64,000 bases of DNA from Salipiger bermudensis HTCC2601 (GTDB lineage: Bacteria; Pseudomonadota; Alphaproteobacteria; Rhodobacterales; Rhodobacteraceae), in NCBI RefSeq assembly GCF_000153725.1, contig NZ_DS022276.1, positions 2,793,784-2,857,783 of the forward strand, read 5' to 3'. Positions 1 through 7,733 of this stretch are shown here, one piece after another. The translations under genes were made by a program, and so were the position numbers. The notes under the pieces were generated by a model, which had not been told where the DNA came from, ran no database searches, and was given only the letters and a program-made list of their open reading frames with translations. Within the stretch, counting starts at the first letter, position 1. Each line of letters opens with the position of its first letter.

Positions 1-684
1 CACGGTGTAGCCGGGCTCGTTGCGCTTGCCGCGATAGGGCGGCGGCGCGAGATAGGGACTGTCGGTCTCCACGAGGATGCGCTCGAGCGGTGCGCTCGCG
101 AAGATCTCGCGCAGCTCTTTCGACTTCGGAAATGCCGCGATGCCGGACATCGACAGGTAGAAGCCGCAATCGAGCGCCGTTTTGGCGAGCTCCGGGGAAG
201 AGGAGAAGCAATGCATCACGCAAGCATAGGGCCTGGCGCGGTAGGCCTCGGAGAGGATTTGCGCCATGTCATCGTCGGCGGCGCGCGCGTGGATGATCAG
301 CGGCAGGCCGGTTTCCTGCGCCGCCTCGATATGAATGCGCAGCGAGGTTTTCTGAACCTCGGCGCTCTCGGCGGTGTAGTGATAGTCGAGACCGGTCTCG
401 CCGATGCCGACGAATTTCGGGTGCTGCGACAGGGCGACCAGTTCGCCCACGGACGCCAGCGGCTCTTCGGCGGCGCTCATCGGGTGGGTGCCGGCGGCGT
501 AGAACACCGGGTCGTTGGCCTCGGCGATGGCGCGCACCTGCGGCTCGTTGCGCAGGAGGGTGCAGATTGTCACCATGCGGTGCACGCCGGCGTCAACGGC
601 GCGGGCGATGACGTCCGGGCGCTCGGCGTCGAAATCCGGGAAGTCGAGGTGACAGTGGCTGTCGGTGATCAGGGGAGTGGTCAT
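1..684 (-). CDS. tatD: TatD family metal-dependent hydrolase (3' end outside window)
   Basis: This is a TIM-barrel amidohydrolase-fold metal-dependent nuclease of the TatD/YcfH family, cytoplasmic and associated with DNA quality control. The visible 228 residues start with the metal-binding HCH motif (H10, H12), then GIGETGLD with metal ligand E96, an IHAR segment, MHCFSS, and ETDSPYLAP with D208 near the cut end. The C-terminus lies beyond base 1. Two ATGs compete: the one at 690 leaves only one base after AGGA, while the one at 684 has AGGA seven bases upstream, so I chose 684. It runs in the same direction as the B12 genes, 108 bp downstream of btuD, but nothing links its function to them. 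Family assignment is secure; the physiological substrate is not known from sequence. Confidence 0.93.
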   Translation of the reverse strand, partial: MTTPLITDSHCHLDFPDFDAERPDVIARAVDAGVHRMVTICTLLRNEPQVRAIAEANDPVFYAAGTHPMSAAEEPLASVGELVALSQHPKFVGIGETGLDYHYTAESAEVQKTSLRIHIEAAQETGLPLIIHARAADDDMAQILSEAYRARPYACVMHCFSSSPELAKTALDCGFYLSMSGIAAFPKSKELREIFASAPLERILVETDSPYLAPPPYRGKRNEPGYTV

Positions 685-792
685 GGTCATGTCCTTTGCG
701 CCGGTTGTGGGGGATGGCGCCGGCAGGGTCAAGCGGATGCGGCTGGCGTGCTGGCGCTGCGGGGCGGGGCGCTCACGCGGCGGGCAGGCGGC

Positions 793-1542
793 TCAGCCCA
801 GCACGTCGAGCGCCTGTAGCAGCGGGCCGTCCGCGGTGTCCAGCATGTGGCCGCGCAGGTGGAAGACCTCGGCCAGCCGGGCCTCGCTCAGCACCTCGAG
901 CGGCGGGCCGTCGGCGGCGATGCGGCCGCGATCGAGCAGGATGAGCCGGGTACAATGGCGCGCCGCCAGCGTCAGGTCGTGCAACGAGACGAGCACCGCG
1001 TGGCCCTCCTTTGCGAGGTCCTGAAAGACCCGCAGCGTGGCGATCTGCGCCGCCGGGTCGAGCCCGGCGATGGGCTCGTCGGCCATCAGCAGCGGCGCCT
1101 CCTGCGCCAGGGCGCGGGCGATCAGCACGCGAGCCTGCTCGCCGCCCGAGAGCTCGGTGGCGCGGCGCTGTGCGAAGGCGGTGAGGCCCATGCGATCAAG
1201 GGCGCGCAGGACGGCTTCGGCGCGCAGGTCTCCGGCGCGGCTGTCATGCGGCAGGCGGCCAAGCGCCACCAGCGTCTCGACGGTCACCGGCCAGGCGATC
1301 TCGCGCGCCTGCGGCAGCCATGCGGCGGCGCGGGCGCGCTCGCGGGCGGGCAGGTCGGTGAGCGAGGAGCGGCCCTCGTGCCTCATGAGGCCGAGGGCGG
1401 CGCGCATCAGGGTGGTCTTGCCGGCGCCGTTGGGGCCGATCAGCCCGACGCATTCACCGGGCGCGATCTGCAGGCTGACGCCGTCGACCACCGGGCAGGG
1501 GCCGCGCTTGACCGTCAGCGCCTCGAGCGACAGCAGGCTCAT
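793..1542 (-). CDS. btuD: Vitamin B12 ABC transporter ATP-binding protein
   Basis: This 249-residue ABC ATPase should power B12 import through the inner-membrane permease encoded just upstream. Visible motifs in order are Walker A GPNGAGKTT (residues 36-44), a Q-loop at LPQ (about 78), signature LSGGEQ (about 131-136), Walker B LLMADEP followed by GLDP, and the switch histidine in SLHDL. Its ATG overlaps the permease stop as ATGA, implying translational coupling. FecCD-type ATPases for siderophores, heme and cobalamin look alike; the cobalamin assignment rests on the operon starting with a B12 riboswitch and a BtuB-like receptor. Confidence 0.88.
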   Translation of the reverse strand: MSLLSLEALTVKRGPCPVVDGVSLQIAPGECVGLIGPNGAGKTTLMRAALGLMRHEGRSSLTDLPARERARAAAWLPQAREIAWPVTVETLVALGRLPHDSRAGDLRAEAVLRALDRMGLTAFAQRRATELSGGEQARVLIARALAQEAPLLMADEPIAGLDPAAQIATLRVFQDLAKEGHAVLVSLHDLTLAARHCTRLILLDRGRIAADGPPLEVLSEARLAEVFHLRGHMLDTADGPLLQALDVLG

Positions 1543-2516
1543 CCGCCCCTCCGTGTCTTGTAGATCAGGTGCAAAAACAGCGGAGCGCCGATCAGCGCCA
1601 TGACCACGCCGAGCTTGAGGTCGCGCTCGGGCAGCACCAGCCGCACCGCGATGTCGGCGGCGAGCAGCATCGCCGCGCCGCCGAGCGCCGAGGCCCAGAG
1701 CAGCCGGGAGGGCCGTGCGCCGCAGAGTGGGCGCAGCAGGTGCGGCACCACGAGGCCGACGAAGCCCATCGCACCGGCCACTGCCGTCGCGGCGCCAACG
1801 GCGGCGGCGGTGCCGAAGAGCAGCTTCAGGCGCAGCGCCGTCATCGACACGCCAAGCGCCTGCGCCCCGTCCTCGCCCAGCGTCAGCGCGTCGAGCCCAC
1901 GGCCCAGCGTCAGCAGCACCGCGGCCCCGATCGCCACCAACGGCGCAGCAAGGGCGAGGTGGTTGAGCGAGCGGTCGGCGACCGAGCCCATCATCCAGAA
2001 CACGATCTCGAAGGTGGCATAGGGGTTCGACGAGAGGTTCAGCGCCAGCGACGTCAGCGCGCCCGCCAGCGCCGAGACCGCGATGCCTGCGAGGATCAGC
2101 GTCAGCGAGCCGCCGCGCGGGCCGGCGAGCAGCAGGATCAGCGCCACCGCGGCAAGCGCGAAGAGCAGCGCCATCAGCGGCAGGGCGAGCGCGAAGGCCG
2201 CCGACAGGCCAGTCTGCAGCGCGAGCACCGCGCCGAGCGCCGCGGAACCCGAGACGCCGATCAGCCCCGGTTCGGCCAGCGGATTGCGCAGGTAGCCCTG
2301 CATCGCGGCGCCCGAGAGCCCGAGAGCGGCACCCACCAGCGCGGCGAGTGCGGTGCGCGGCAGGCGGATCTCCTGCATCACCATGACATGCAGCGGATCG
2401 CCATTGCCCAGAACGCCGCCGAGCACGGCGGAGAGCGGCAGCGGCGCATATCCCAGCGACAGCGAGGCGAGCAGCAGAGCCAGCACGAGGGTCGAGAGCG
2501 CGAGGGCCAGTTTCAT
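1539..2516 (-). CDS. btuC: Vitamin B12 ABC transporter permease (FecCD family)
   Basis: A 325-residue polytopic inner-membrane protein of the FecCD/BtuC family, the transmembrane channel for B12 import. Hydrophobic segments run through nearly its whole length, with family hallmarks: an early RLPRTL-like segment (EIRLPRTALAAL), GxSGAAMQG, NPLAEPGLIGVS, and a late GLVVPHLLR stretch before the final helices. Its length fits the family (about 320-340). It overlaps btuF upstream and btuD downstream, both through ATGA junctions, so the three genes are tightly coupled. Substrate is inferred from the riboswitch and receptor rather than from the permease itself. Confidence 0.9.
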   Translation of the reverse strand: MKLALALSTLVLALLLASLSLGYAPLPLSAVLGGVLGNGDPLHVMVMQEIRLPRTALAALVGAALGLSGAAMQGYLRNPLAEPGLIGVSGSAALGAVLALQTGLSAAFALALPLMALLFALAAVALILLLAGPRGGSLTLILAGIAVSALAGALTSLALNLSSNPYATFEIVFWMMGSVADRSLNHLALAAPLVAIGAAVLLTLGRGLDALTLGEDGAQALGVSMTALRLKLLFGTAAAVGAATAVAGAMGFVGLVVPHLLRPLCGARPSRLLWASALGGAAMLLAADIAVRLVLPERDLKLGVVMALIGAPLFLHLIYKTRRGG

Positions 2517-3349
2517 CGGGTGGCCTCCCAGTCGCGGCGCAGGTTGCGCATCGCTTCGACCGCATCAAGAACAAAGGGCGTGCCACAGATCCAGTTCTGC
2601 CCGTCGGGGATCTCGTGCAGGGTGCCGGTGGACCGCAGTACCGGGTGCTGCAGCAGCGCTGTGGCCTGCGCCGGGCTGTCATAGGGCTGGCCCACGAGGA
2701 TCATGTCGGGCTGCGCGAGCACCAGTTCCTCGAGCGGCAGCCGGCCGCCATAGGGCAGGCCGCGCGACTCGGAGATGTTCGCCATCCCGGCAGCGGCAAG
2801 GATCTCGCCGGTGAGCGACTGGACCCCGGCGGTCTCGTTGAAGGGCAGGTAGTAGGCCACGACCGGGCGTGTCTCGGGGGCATCGCTCAGCTCGGCGAGG
2901 CGGGCGTCGAAGTTTGAGAGCAGGGCGTCGGCCTCGGTCTCGCGCCCGAGCAGGGTGCCCATGCGCAGGATGTTGTCGCGCACATCCTCGAGGGAGTTGG
3001 CCGGGTTGAAACGTTCGACGCGGTAGCCGAGCTGGTCGAGCATGTCGGTGGCGGCGCGGGCGGTGAAGTTGCCGGCGAGAACGAGATCGGGCTCGAGCAG
3101 GGCGATCTCCTCGGCATGGGCGTGATTGGCGGGCAGGGCACCGGCCTCGCGCGCCATCGCCGAACTGCGCGGGTCATGCGCGAGCGGCGAGACCGAGATC
3201 AGCTGGCCGGGCGCCGCGAGCAGCAACGCGAGCTGGTCGGTGCAGACGTTGAGAGAGACGACGCGGGCCGGGCCCGCGTCGTCGGCCGCCGCCGCGCCTG
3301 CCATGAGGAGCAGGGCGGCGGCGAGCGTGGTGGGCCTAGAAGCGCGCAC
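2513..3349 (-). CDS. btuF: Periplasmic B12-binding protein (BtuF-like)
   Basis: This is the substrate-binding component of the B12 importer, a two-lobed periplasmic protein of the helical-backbone type (about 278 residues). I start it at the GTG at 3349: this gives a classical signal peptide (positive RASR start, hydrophobic LAAALLLMAG, cleavage near AAAA-D) and a 14-bp overlap with the end of btuB; a longer reading upstream would lie inside btuB and lack a signal. The mature protein opens with RVVSLNVCTDQLAL, the usual start of this family, followed by HDPR and the LEPDLVLAG segment. It would deliver B12 to the BtuC-BtuD complex. Confidence 0.85.
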   Translation of the reverse strand: MRASRPTTLAAALLLMAGAAAADDAGPARVVSLNVCTDQLALLLAAPGQLISVSPLAHDPRSSAMAREAGALPANHAHAEEIALLEPDLVLAGNFTARAATDMLDQLGYRVERFNPANSLEDVRDNILRMGTLLGRETEADALLSNFDARLAELSDAPETRPVVAYYLPFNETAGVQSLTGEILAAAGMANISESRGLPYGGRLPLEELVLAQPDMILVGQPYDSPAQATALLQHPVLRSTGTLHEIPDGQNWICGTPFVLDAVEAMRNLRRDWEATR

Positions 3350-5198
3350 GGATCCCCGCGTAGTAGGCGCGGCCCGTGGTCTGGTAGTCCGGCACGATCT
3401 GGTAATCCTCGTCAAAGAGGTTCTCGATGCGGACGTAGCCCTCGAAGCCGTTGCCGAAATCGTAGCTCGCCTGCGCGTTGACCACAGTGTGATCGTCGCT
3501 TTCGTCCTGAACCGTCACGCCCCAGGTTTCGGCATAGTCGGCCTTGTGCACAACGCTGAGGCCTGCGCGCAGCTGGTCGGTGATGTCGGCATCGAGGCGC
3601 ATGGCGAGATCGTAGCGCGGCACGCGTGCCAGCGGATCATCGTCGTCGTCGCGCGCATCGGTGTAGGTGTAGCTGCCCGAGAGCGTGAAGCGGTCGCCGA
3701 GCGGCACGCTCCCGGCAAGCTCGAGGCCCTTCGACACGGAGGTGCCGGAGACCTGGGCGTAGCCTGTCCCCTCGTATTGGATCAGGTCGTCGATCTCGGT
3801 GTAGAACCAGGTCGCGCCCAGCGTGGCGCCATTTGCAAAGGCATAGTCCGCGCCGATCTCGCCACCGCGGCTGGTTTCCGGCTCGAGGCCGTCATTGCCG
3901 TAGGACGGGCTGTAGAGCTCGTAGAGCGACGGGGCACGATAGCCCTTGGCGAGGGCGCCGCGCAGCGTCAGCGCCTCGGTGGCACGCCAGGACACGGTCG
4001 CGCGACCGCTCCATTCGCCGCCGAACTCGGAATGATCGTCGTGGCGCACGGTGACCACGGCATCGACATCCGGCGTGAAGGCCCAGGCAAGCTCGGCATA
4101 GGCGCCGGTGTTGTCGATCGACTCGCTGTTTTCCGCGGTGCCGACGCGCGAGAAGAAGGCATCATAGACCGGAGCGCTGAAATCGGCCTCTTCGAGGCTG
4201 TGATCGGCGCCGAAGCTCAGGCTGCGGCCGGCGGCGAATTCCCATGTGCCGCTATAAGTCCACTTGTCGCGGGTCGAGCCGAAGCTGTCACTCCAGCCGG
4301 CGGCGTCGGTGTCACGGTCGATCTGGTAGCGCGAGTAGGCTAGCTCGTGCGCCACGGCACCGGTCTGCAGCTGGGCATAGGCGCGCAGGCCATAGCTCTC
4401 GGTGTCGGTCGTGCCACTCTCGGGGGCGGTCCAGTCGTTGGAGTCGTAGTCGCCCTCGGCGTCGAAGCGGAAGCCCGAAAGGCCGACGCGCAGATCCGGT
4501 GTCGCCTGGAAATAGCTGTCGAAGGCCAGCTGGGTCGCCGCAAAACCATCATCCTCGTCGTAGTCGTCGGCCTCGACCGCCGAGAACCCGTCGGTCACGA
4601 AGCGCGTCGCGCTGAACGCGACACCGGCACGCTCGGTCGCGGCGCCGTAGCTCAGGGCCGCGCTCTTGGTGTTGTAGGTGCCGGCCTCGGCGCCCACCTT
4701 CGTGGTCTGGCCGGGCTCTTCCGGCGCACGGGCGAGGTCGATCGCGACGATCCCCGCGACCGCATCTGCACCGTAGAGCGCCGACTGAGCACCTTTGAGC
4801 ACCTCGACGCGGCTCACGCCGCCGGGAAGGATGTTGCCGAAGTTGAAGCTGCTCTGCGTCGACGAACTGTCGGTCACTTCGATGCCGTTGATATAGACCG
4901 GCGCATAATAGGAGGGCAGGCCGCGGATGCTGACCGCGCTGCTGGTGCCGGGGCCGCCATTGGTTACGACGTTGACGCCGGGCAGCGTGTCGAGCGTATC
5001 GGCCAGCGTGGTCTCGGGGCTGTCGTCCAGATCGCGCTCGGTGAGGACCGACACCGAGGTGCCGGTGCGGCCGAGCTCGAACGGCGTGCTGTTGGCATAG
5101 AGCGTCAGCGTCGGGAGTTGGTAATACTCGGCATCCTGCGCGAGCAGGGGCGTGGTGCTCAGAGCGAGCACCGAGGCGGAGGTGAGGACATGCTTCAT
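3336..5198 (-). CDS. btuB: TonB-dependent outer-membrane receptor, BtuB-like
   Basis: A 620-residue TonB-dependent receptor that should take up cobalamin across the outer membrane using TonB energy. It has a signal peptide (MKHVLTSASVLAL...LLAQ), then a candidate TonB box near LPTLTLYAN, a plug domain (VSVLTERDLDD, GVNVV, ISIRGLP-like VSIRGLPSYYAPVYINGIEV, RVEVLKGAQSALYGADAVAG) and a 22-strand-type barrel ending in the outer-membrane signature phenylalanine (RARF). It is the first gene of the operon; its start follows AAAGGA and lies about 165 bp downstream of a cobalamin riboswitch. That position makes B12 (or a corrinoid) the best substrate guess over a siderophore. Confidence 0.9.
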   Translation of the reverse strand: MKHVLTSASVLALSTTPLLAQDAEYYQLPTLTLYANSTPFELGRTGTSVSVLTERDLDDSPETTLADTLDTLPGVNVVTNGGPGTSSAVSIRGLPSYYAPVYINGIEVTDSSSTQSSFNFGNILPGGVSRVEVLKGAQSALYGADAVAGIVAIDLARAPEEPGQTTKVGAEAGTYNTKSAALSYGAATERAGVAFSATRFVTDGFSAVEADDYDEDDGFAATQLAFDSYFQATPDLRVGLSGFRFDAEGDYDSNDWTAPESGTTDTESYGLRAYAQLQTGAVAHELAYSRYQIDRDTDAAGWSDSFGSTRDKWTYSGTWEFAAGRSLSFGADHSLEEADFSAPVYDAFFSRVGTAENSESIDNTGAYAELAWAFTPDVDAVVTVRHDDHSEFGGEWSGRATVSWRATEALTLRGALAKGYRAPSLYELYSPSYGNDGLEPETSRGGEIGADYAFANGATLGATWFYTEIDDLIQYEGTGYAQVSGTSVSKGLELAGSVPLGDRFTLSGSYTYTDARDDDDDPLARVPRYDLAMRLDADITDQLRAGLSVVHKADYAETWGVTVQDESDDHTVVNAQASYDFGNGFEGYVRIENLFDEDYQIVPDYQTTGRAYYAGIRARF

Positions 5199-5221
5199 CC
5201 CTGTCCATCCTTTCCATGTCG

Positions 5222-5240
5222 GCCCTTCAGGCAGAAGGGC
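5222..5240 (-). promoter_or_regulatory. Hairpin just upstream of btuB start (possible riboswitch expression platform)
   Basis: A perfect 7-bp stem (GCCCTTC / GAAGGGC) with a five-base loop sits about 24 bp before the btuB ATG, between the riboswitch aptamer and the ribosome-binding site. It could be part of the switching structure. There is no U-run, so transcription termination is unlikely; translational control is an inference. Confidence 0.35.
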
Positions 5241-5365
5241 GGCTGTCGTGGTGTTCGCGGAAAGAGAGGACGGAGTCCGGATCCCGTGAACGGTGCGGAT
5301 GTCACCACGAACGGAAAGACCGTACCCCGAAGCGCAGCCCCGCGCATGGGGAGGGTGATCACCTT

Positions 5366-5527
5366 GGCAGGTCTCCTGACTTGCGGGTCATCGCGCGACG
5401 CGGGCCTTCCCGGGCGTTTCGCCCAGTGGCATATGCCGGTCGCACTCACCGCTCACAGTTGCGGGGGCAGTCGCGGGTTTGCACCGCGTTCCCTATTCTC
5501 CGGACAAGGCCCGGAACCGAGGCCCGC
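5366..5527 (-). promoter_or_regulatory. Cobalamin (B12) riboswitch
   Basis: Read on the minus strand, the segment has the conserved parts of an adenosylcobalamin-class aptamer in order: GGTTCC near 5513-5518, AATAGGGAACGCGGTGCAAA, CCCCGCAACTGT, GCCACTGGGCG (5420-5430), GGGAAGGCCC, and the B12 box GATGACCCGCAAGTCAGGAG followed by ACCTGCC. It lies upstream of btuB in the same orientation, so high B12 should shut off btuB-btuF-btuC-btuD. The element class is very clear; the ends are estimated from the outer pairing stem. Confidence 0.95.
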
Positions 5528-5604
5528 TCCGCTTAATGCGGCGCGTCGCACCACACAAGTGCTTCCTTGGTGCCAGCCGCCGGGCGCGTGGATTCGGGGC
5601 CGCA

Positions 5605-5662
5605 TGGGAATGGATGGCACCGCGCATGGGATTGCATGGAACTGATTTGGGAAATACTGCCC
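5605..5662 (+). repeat. Phased TGGGA-type boxes, 22-bp imperfect repeat
   Basis: TGGGA occurs at 5605, 5627 and 5648, each followed 10 bp later by a weaker half (TGGCA at 5615, TGGAA at 5637, TGCCC at 5658). The first two units form an imperfect direct repeat (GCATGGGA..TGG). The pattern resembles MraZ boxes (TGGGN every 10 bp) but lies about 570 bp before mraZ, upstream of the B12 riboswitch. Function not established. Confidence 0.35.
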
Positions 5663-5895
5663 CCGCGTGGGTCAGAGCGCGCATCACGGCCGGATTTTCA
5701 GGTGATTCATCGGGTCTGGTGCGCCCGAATCCGGGTTGATCTCAGGAGGCCTAAATTCGTGTGTTTCGCAAGAAAACATTTTTGGGATTTTGCGGCCCGT
5801 GACATCCTCACGACAGCGTGACTATATGTAGTTGCGTGCAGGTTCCCGCTTACCACATGTTTGTGAGATTTTGTCGAATGGGCCTCTACATGTTG

Positions 5896-5918
5896 TTTTC
5901 CACAGGGGGTGTGGACAA
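5896..5918. promoter_or_regulatory. Inverted pair of DnaA-box-like sites
   Basis: TTTTCCACA (5896-5904) and TGTGGACAA (5910-5918, i.e. TTGTCCACA on the minus strand) flank GGGGG. Each differs by one base from the DnaA consensus TTATCCACA. They lie just upstream of the mraZ promoter region, where DnaA control of the division cluster would make sense, but binding is only inferred. Confidence 0.4.
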
Positions 5919-5932
5919 GAACTTGTGCTTTC

Positions 5933-5967
5933 TCCCGAAATTCCCCGTTGCCTCCCATGAATTCCCA
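5933..5967 (-). promoter_or_regulatory. MraZ-binding box array (four units, 10-bp period)
   Basis: On the minus strand the boxes read TGGGA, TGGGA, CGGGG and CGGGA with exactly five bases between consecutive units (plus-strand starts 5963, 5953, 5943, 5933). This matches the known MraZ operator (TGGGN repeated with 5-nt spacers) and overlaps the proposed promoter of the leader and mraZ, which supports autoregulation of the cluster by MraZ. The TGGGN orientation opposes mraZ transcription. Confidence 0.7.
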
Positions 5968-5976
5968 TGACATACC
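5948..5976 (+). promoter_or_regulatory. Candidate promoter of the mraZ leader
   Basis: TTGCCT (5948-5953) and CATACC (5971-5976) are 17 bp apart and overlap the MraZ boxes. The match to a housekeeping promoter is moderate. A start near 5984 would give a leader of about 245 nt before mraZ. Confidence 0.35.
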
Positions 5977-5983
5977 TTTAACC

Positions 5984-6209
5984 ACGATGAGGGACGGGAC
6001 AGAGGGCAAAAAACAAAGCCCCGGCAAACACCCACAATAATAAAAGAGCAGGTTCATACAGGCACCCGCCCTCATCGAAACACAGAGATCCGGCGCGCGA
6101 GCGAGCAGACATCCCCCCCAGGTGGCGCGCGCAGCTGGACCAGCCCGCACAGCGGGTCAAGGCGGCGGGTTGATCGGTGGCAGCAGATCAACCCGCCGTA
6201 TTTCGTTTC
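5984..6209 (+). ncRNA. UpsM-type leader-derived small RNA upstream of mraZ
   Basis: In Rhodobacter sphaeroides the dcw cluster is preceded by an unusually long 5' leader that yields the abundant sRNA UpsM, ending at a terminator-like hairpin before mraZ. The same architecture is present here: promoter and MraZ boxes near 5933-5976, no convincing coding sequence, then a strong hairpin with a T-rich tail ending about 20 bp before mraZ. The 5' end is estimated, and the identification rests on position, length and structure rather than primary-sequence comparison. Confidence 0.6.
6163..6209 (+). terminator. Terminator/attenuator hairpin in the mraZ leader
   Basis: A perfect 13-bp stem (arms 6163-6175 and 6186-6198, core GGCGGGTTGATC / GATCAACCCGCC) with a 10-nt loop is followed by the T-rich run TATTTCGTTTC. 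It lies about 20 bp before the mraZ start, so it should stop a fraction of transcripts and thereby set expression of the entire division cluster. Confidence 0.75.
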
Positions 6210-6229
6210 AAGGGGCGTGAGTAGGGACA

Positions 6230-6739
6230 GTGGGCCGCAGGCTGAGGTTCAGAGGCGAAAGTCGGCACAAGGTCGACAGCAAGGGCAGGGTGTCCATCCC
6301 GGCCTCTTTTCGCCGTGTGCTTGAAGCCGGTGATCCCGACTGGACCGAAGGTCTGAGCCCCAATTTCGTGATCGTCTACGGCGACCAGCGCCGCAAGTAT
6401 CTCGAATGCTTCACCATCCAGGAAATCGAGGCCATCGAGGACCGCATCAGCAACATGAAGCGTGGCTCGCGCAAGCGGCGCCTGCTCGAGCGGCTGATCT
6501 CGGGCCAGTCGGTCACGTCGAGCGTTGACGACACCGGTCGGATCGTGATTCCTGTCAAGCTGCGCGACAAGATCGCGCTCGAGAACGAAGCGCAGTTCAT
6601 CGGCACCGTCGACACCTTCCAGATCTGGGAGCCCGCGGCCTACGAGGCCGATCTCGAGGAGACCGAGGACGAACTGGCCGATTTTGACGGCGACCCGCTG
6701 GAACTGCTCGATGAAGACGATGAGGACGAGGAGATCTGA
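6230..6739 (+). CDS. mraZ: Transcriptional regulator MraZ
   Basis: MraZ is a DNA-binding protein with two SpoVT/AbrB-like swapped-hairpin domains that represses its own division/cell-wall cluster. Here 169 residues include the first domain ([16 protein letters not shown]) and the second ([17 protein letters not shown]), followed by an acidic tail very rich in Asp and Glu. The start is GTG at 6230 with AGGGA a few bases upstream. It heads the dcw cluster, one base before rsmH, and four phased MraZ-type boxes lie in its promoter region, fitting autoregulation. The acidic C-terminal tail is longer than in the E. coli protein. Confidence 0.96.
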   Translation: MGRRLRFRGESRHKVDSKGRVSIPASFRRVLEAGDPDWTEGLSPNFVIVYGDQRRKYLECFTIQEIEAIEDRISNMKRGSRKRRLLERLISGQSVTSSVDDTGRIVIPVKLRDKIALENEAQFIGTVDTFQIWEPAAYEADLEETEDELADFDGDPLELLDEDDEDEEI

Positions 6740-6740
6740 G

Positions 6741-7733
6741 ATGGCACCTGCGGCGGATCAAGATAACGGCGCGCCGCATGTCCCGGTTCTCCTGCGGCCG
6801 CTTCTGAAGGCCGTGGCGCCGGTCAGCGGCACCTGGGTCGACGGCACCTTCGGGGCAGGGGGCTACGCCCGCGGTCTGCTCGAGGCCGGGGCCGACAAGG
6901 TGATCGGCATCGACCGCGATCCGCTGGCACACCAGATGGCGCAGGCCTGGATCGGCGACTATGGCGACCGGCTCGAGCTGGTCGAGGGCAATTTCGCCGA
7001 CATGGACAAGGTTATCAGCGGCGCCGACGGGGTGGTGCTGGACCTTGGTGTGTCGTCGATGCAGCTCGATATCGCCGAACGCGGGTTCTCGTTCATGAAG
7101 GACGGTCCGCTCGACATGCGCATGGAGCAGTCGGGCGAGAGCGCCGCCGATCTGGTCAAGCGGCTCGACGAGACGGCGCTGGCCGACGTTCTCTATACCT
7201 ATGGCGAAGAGCGCGCCTCGCGCCGCATCGCGCGGGCCATCGTGAAGGCCCGCGACCAGGAGCCGATCGAGACCACGGCGCGGCTGTCTTCGATCGTCGA
7301 GGCCTGCCTGCCGCGTCCGAAGCCCGGCCAGTCGCATCCGGCCACCCGCAGTTTCCAGGCGCTGCGCATCGCGGTGAACGACGAGTATGGCGCGCTCTGG
7401 CGCGGGCTGATGGCGGCCGAGCGGGCGCTGAAGCCCGGCGGCTGGCTCTGCGTCGTCACCTTCCATTCCGTCGAGGACCGCATGGTCAAGCGCTTCTTCC
7501 AGGCGCGCACCGGCCGCCTCGACACCGTCAGCCGCCACGCCCCGGTCACCGAGACCGAGGCGCCGCGCTTCGAGCTCCTCACCCGCAAGGCCGTCGGCCC
7601 TGATGACGAGGAACTCGCCGCCAATCCGCGCGCCCGCTCGGCCCGGCTGCGGATCGGAAAACGCACCGACGCCGCGCCCGGCGAGATCGGCGCGGACAAG
7701 CTCAACATGCCTCAGCTCAAGGGGAAACGCTGA
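6741..7733 (+). CDS. rsmH: 16S rRNA m4C1402 N4-methyltransferase RsmH
   Basis: RsmH (MraW) transfers a methyl group from S-adenosylmethionine to N4 of C1402 in 16S rRNA. The 330-residue protein shows HVPVLLRP at the start, the SAM-binding [11 protein letters not shown] (residues about 35-45), [20 protein letters not shown], and the family segment ATRTFQALRI-like [13 protein letters not shown] followed by [17 protein letters not shown]. The ATG at 6741 lies one base after the mraZ stop; its own stop overlaps the ftsL start (TGATG). Length and gene order are typical. Confidence 0.96.
   Translation: MAPAADQDNGAPHVPVLLRPLLKAVAPVSGTWVDGTFGAGGYARGLLEAGADKVIGIDRDPLAHQMAQAWIGDYGDRLELVEGNFADMDKVISGADGVVLDLGVSSMQLDIAERGFSFMKDGPLDMRMEQSGESAADLVKRLDETALADVLYTYGEERASRRIARAIVKARDQEPIETTARLSSIVEACLPRPKPGQSHPATRSFQALRIAVNDEYGALWRGLMAAERALKPGGWLCVVTFHSVEDRMVKRFFQARTGRLDTVSRHAPVTETEAPRFELLTRKAVGPDDEELAANPRARSARLRIGKRTDAAPGEIGADKLNMPQLKGKR

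Noticed and set aside
793..2682. 629-codon frame that would fuse extra sequence to the front of btuD
   Set aside because: The first two thirds overlap btuC in another frame and are low-complexity Arg/Ala; the real BtuD starts at 1542.
5707..6150. 147-codon minus-strand frame in the mraZ leader
   Set aside because: It crosses the MraZ boxes, DnaA boxes and leader RNA, has no ribosome site, and shows no domain.
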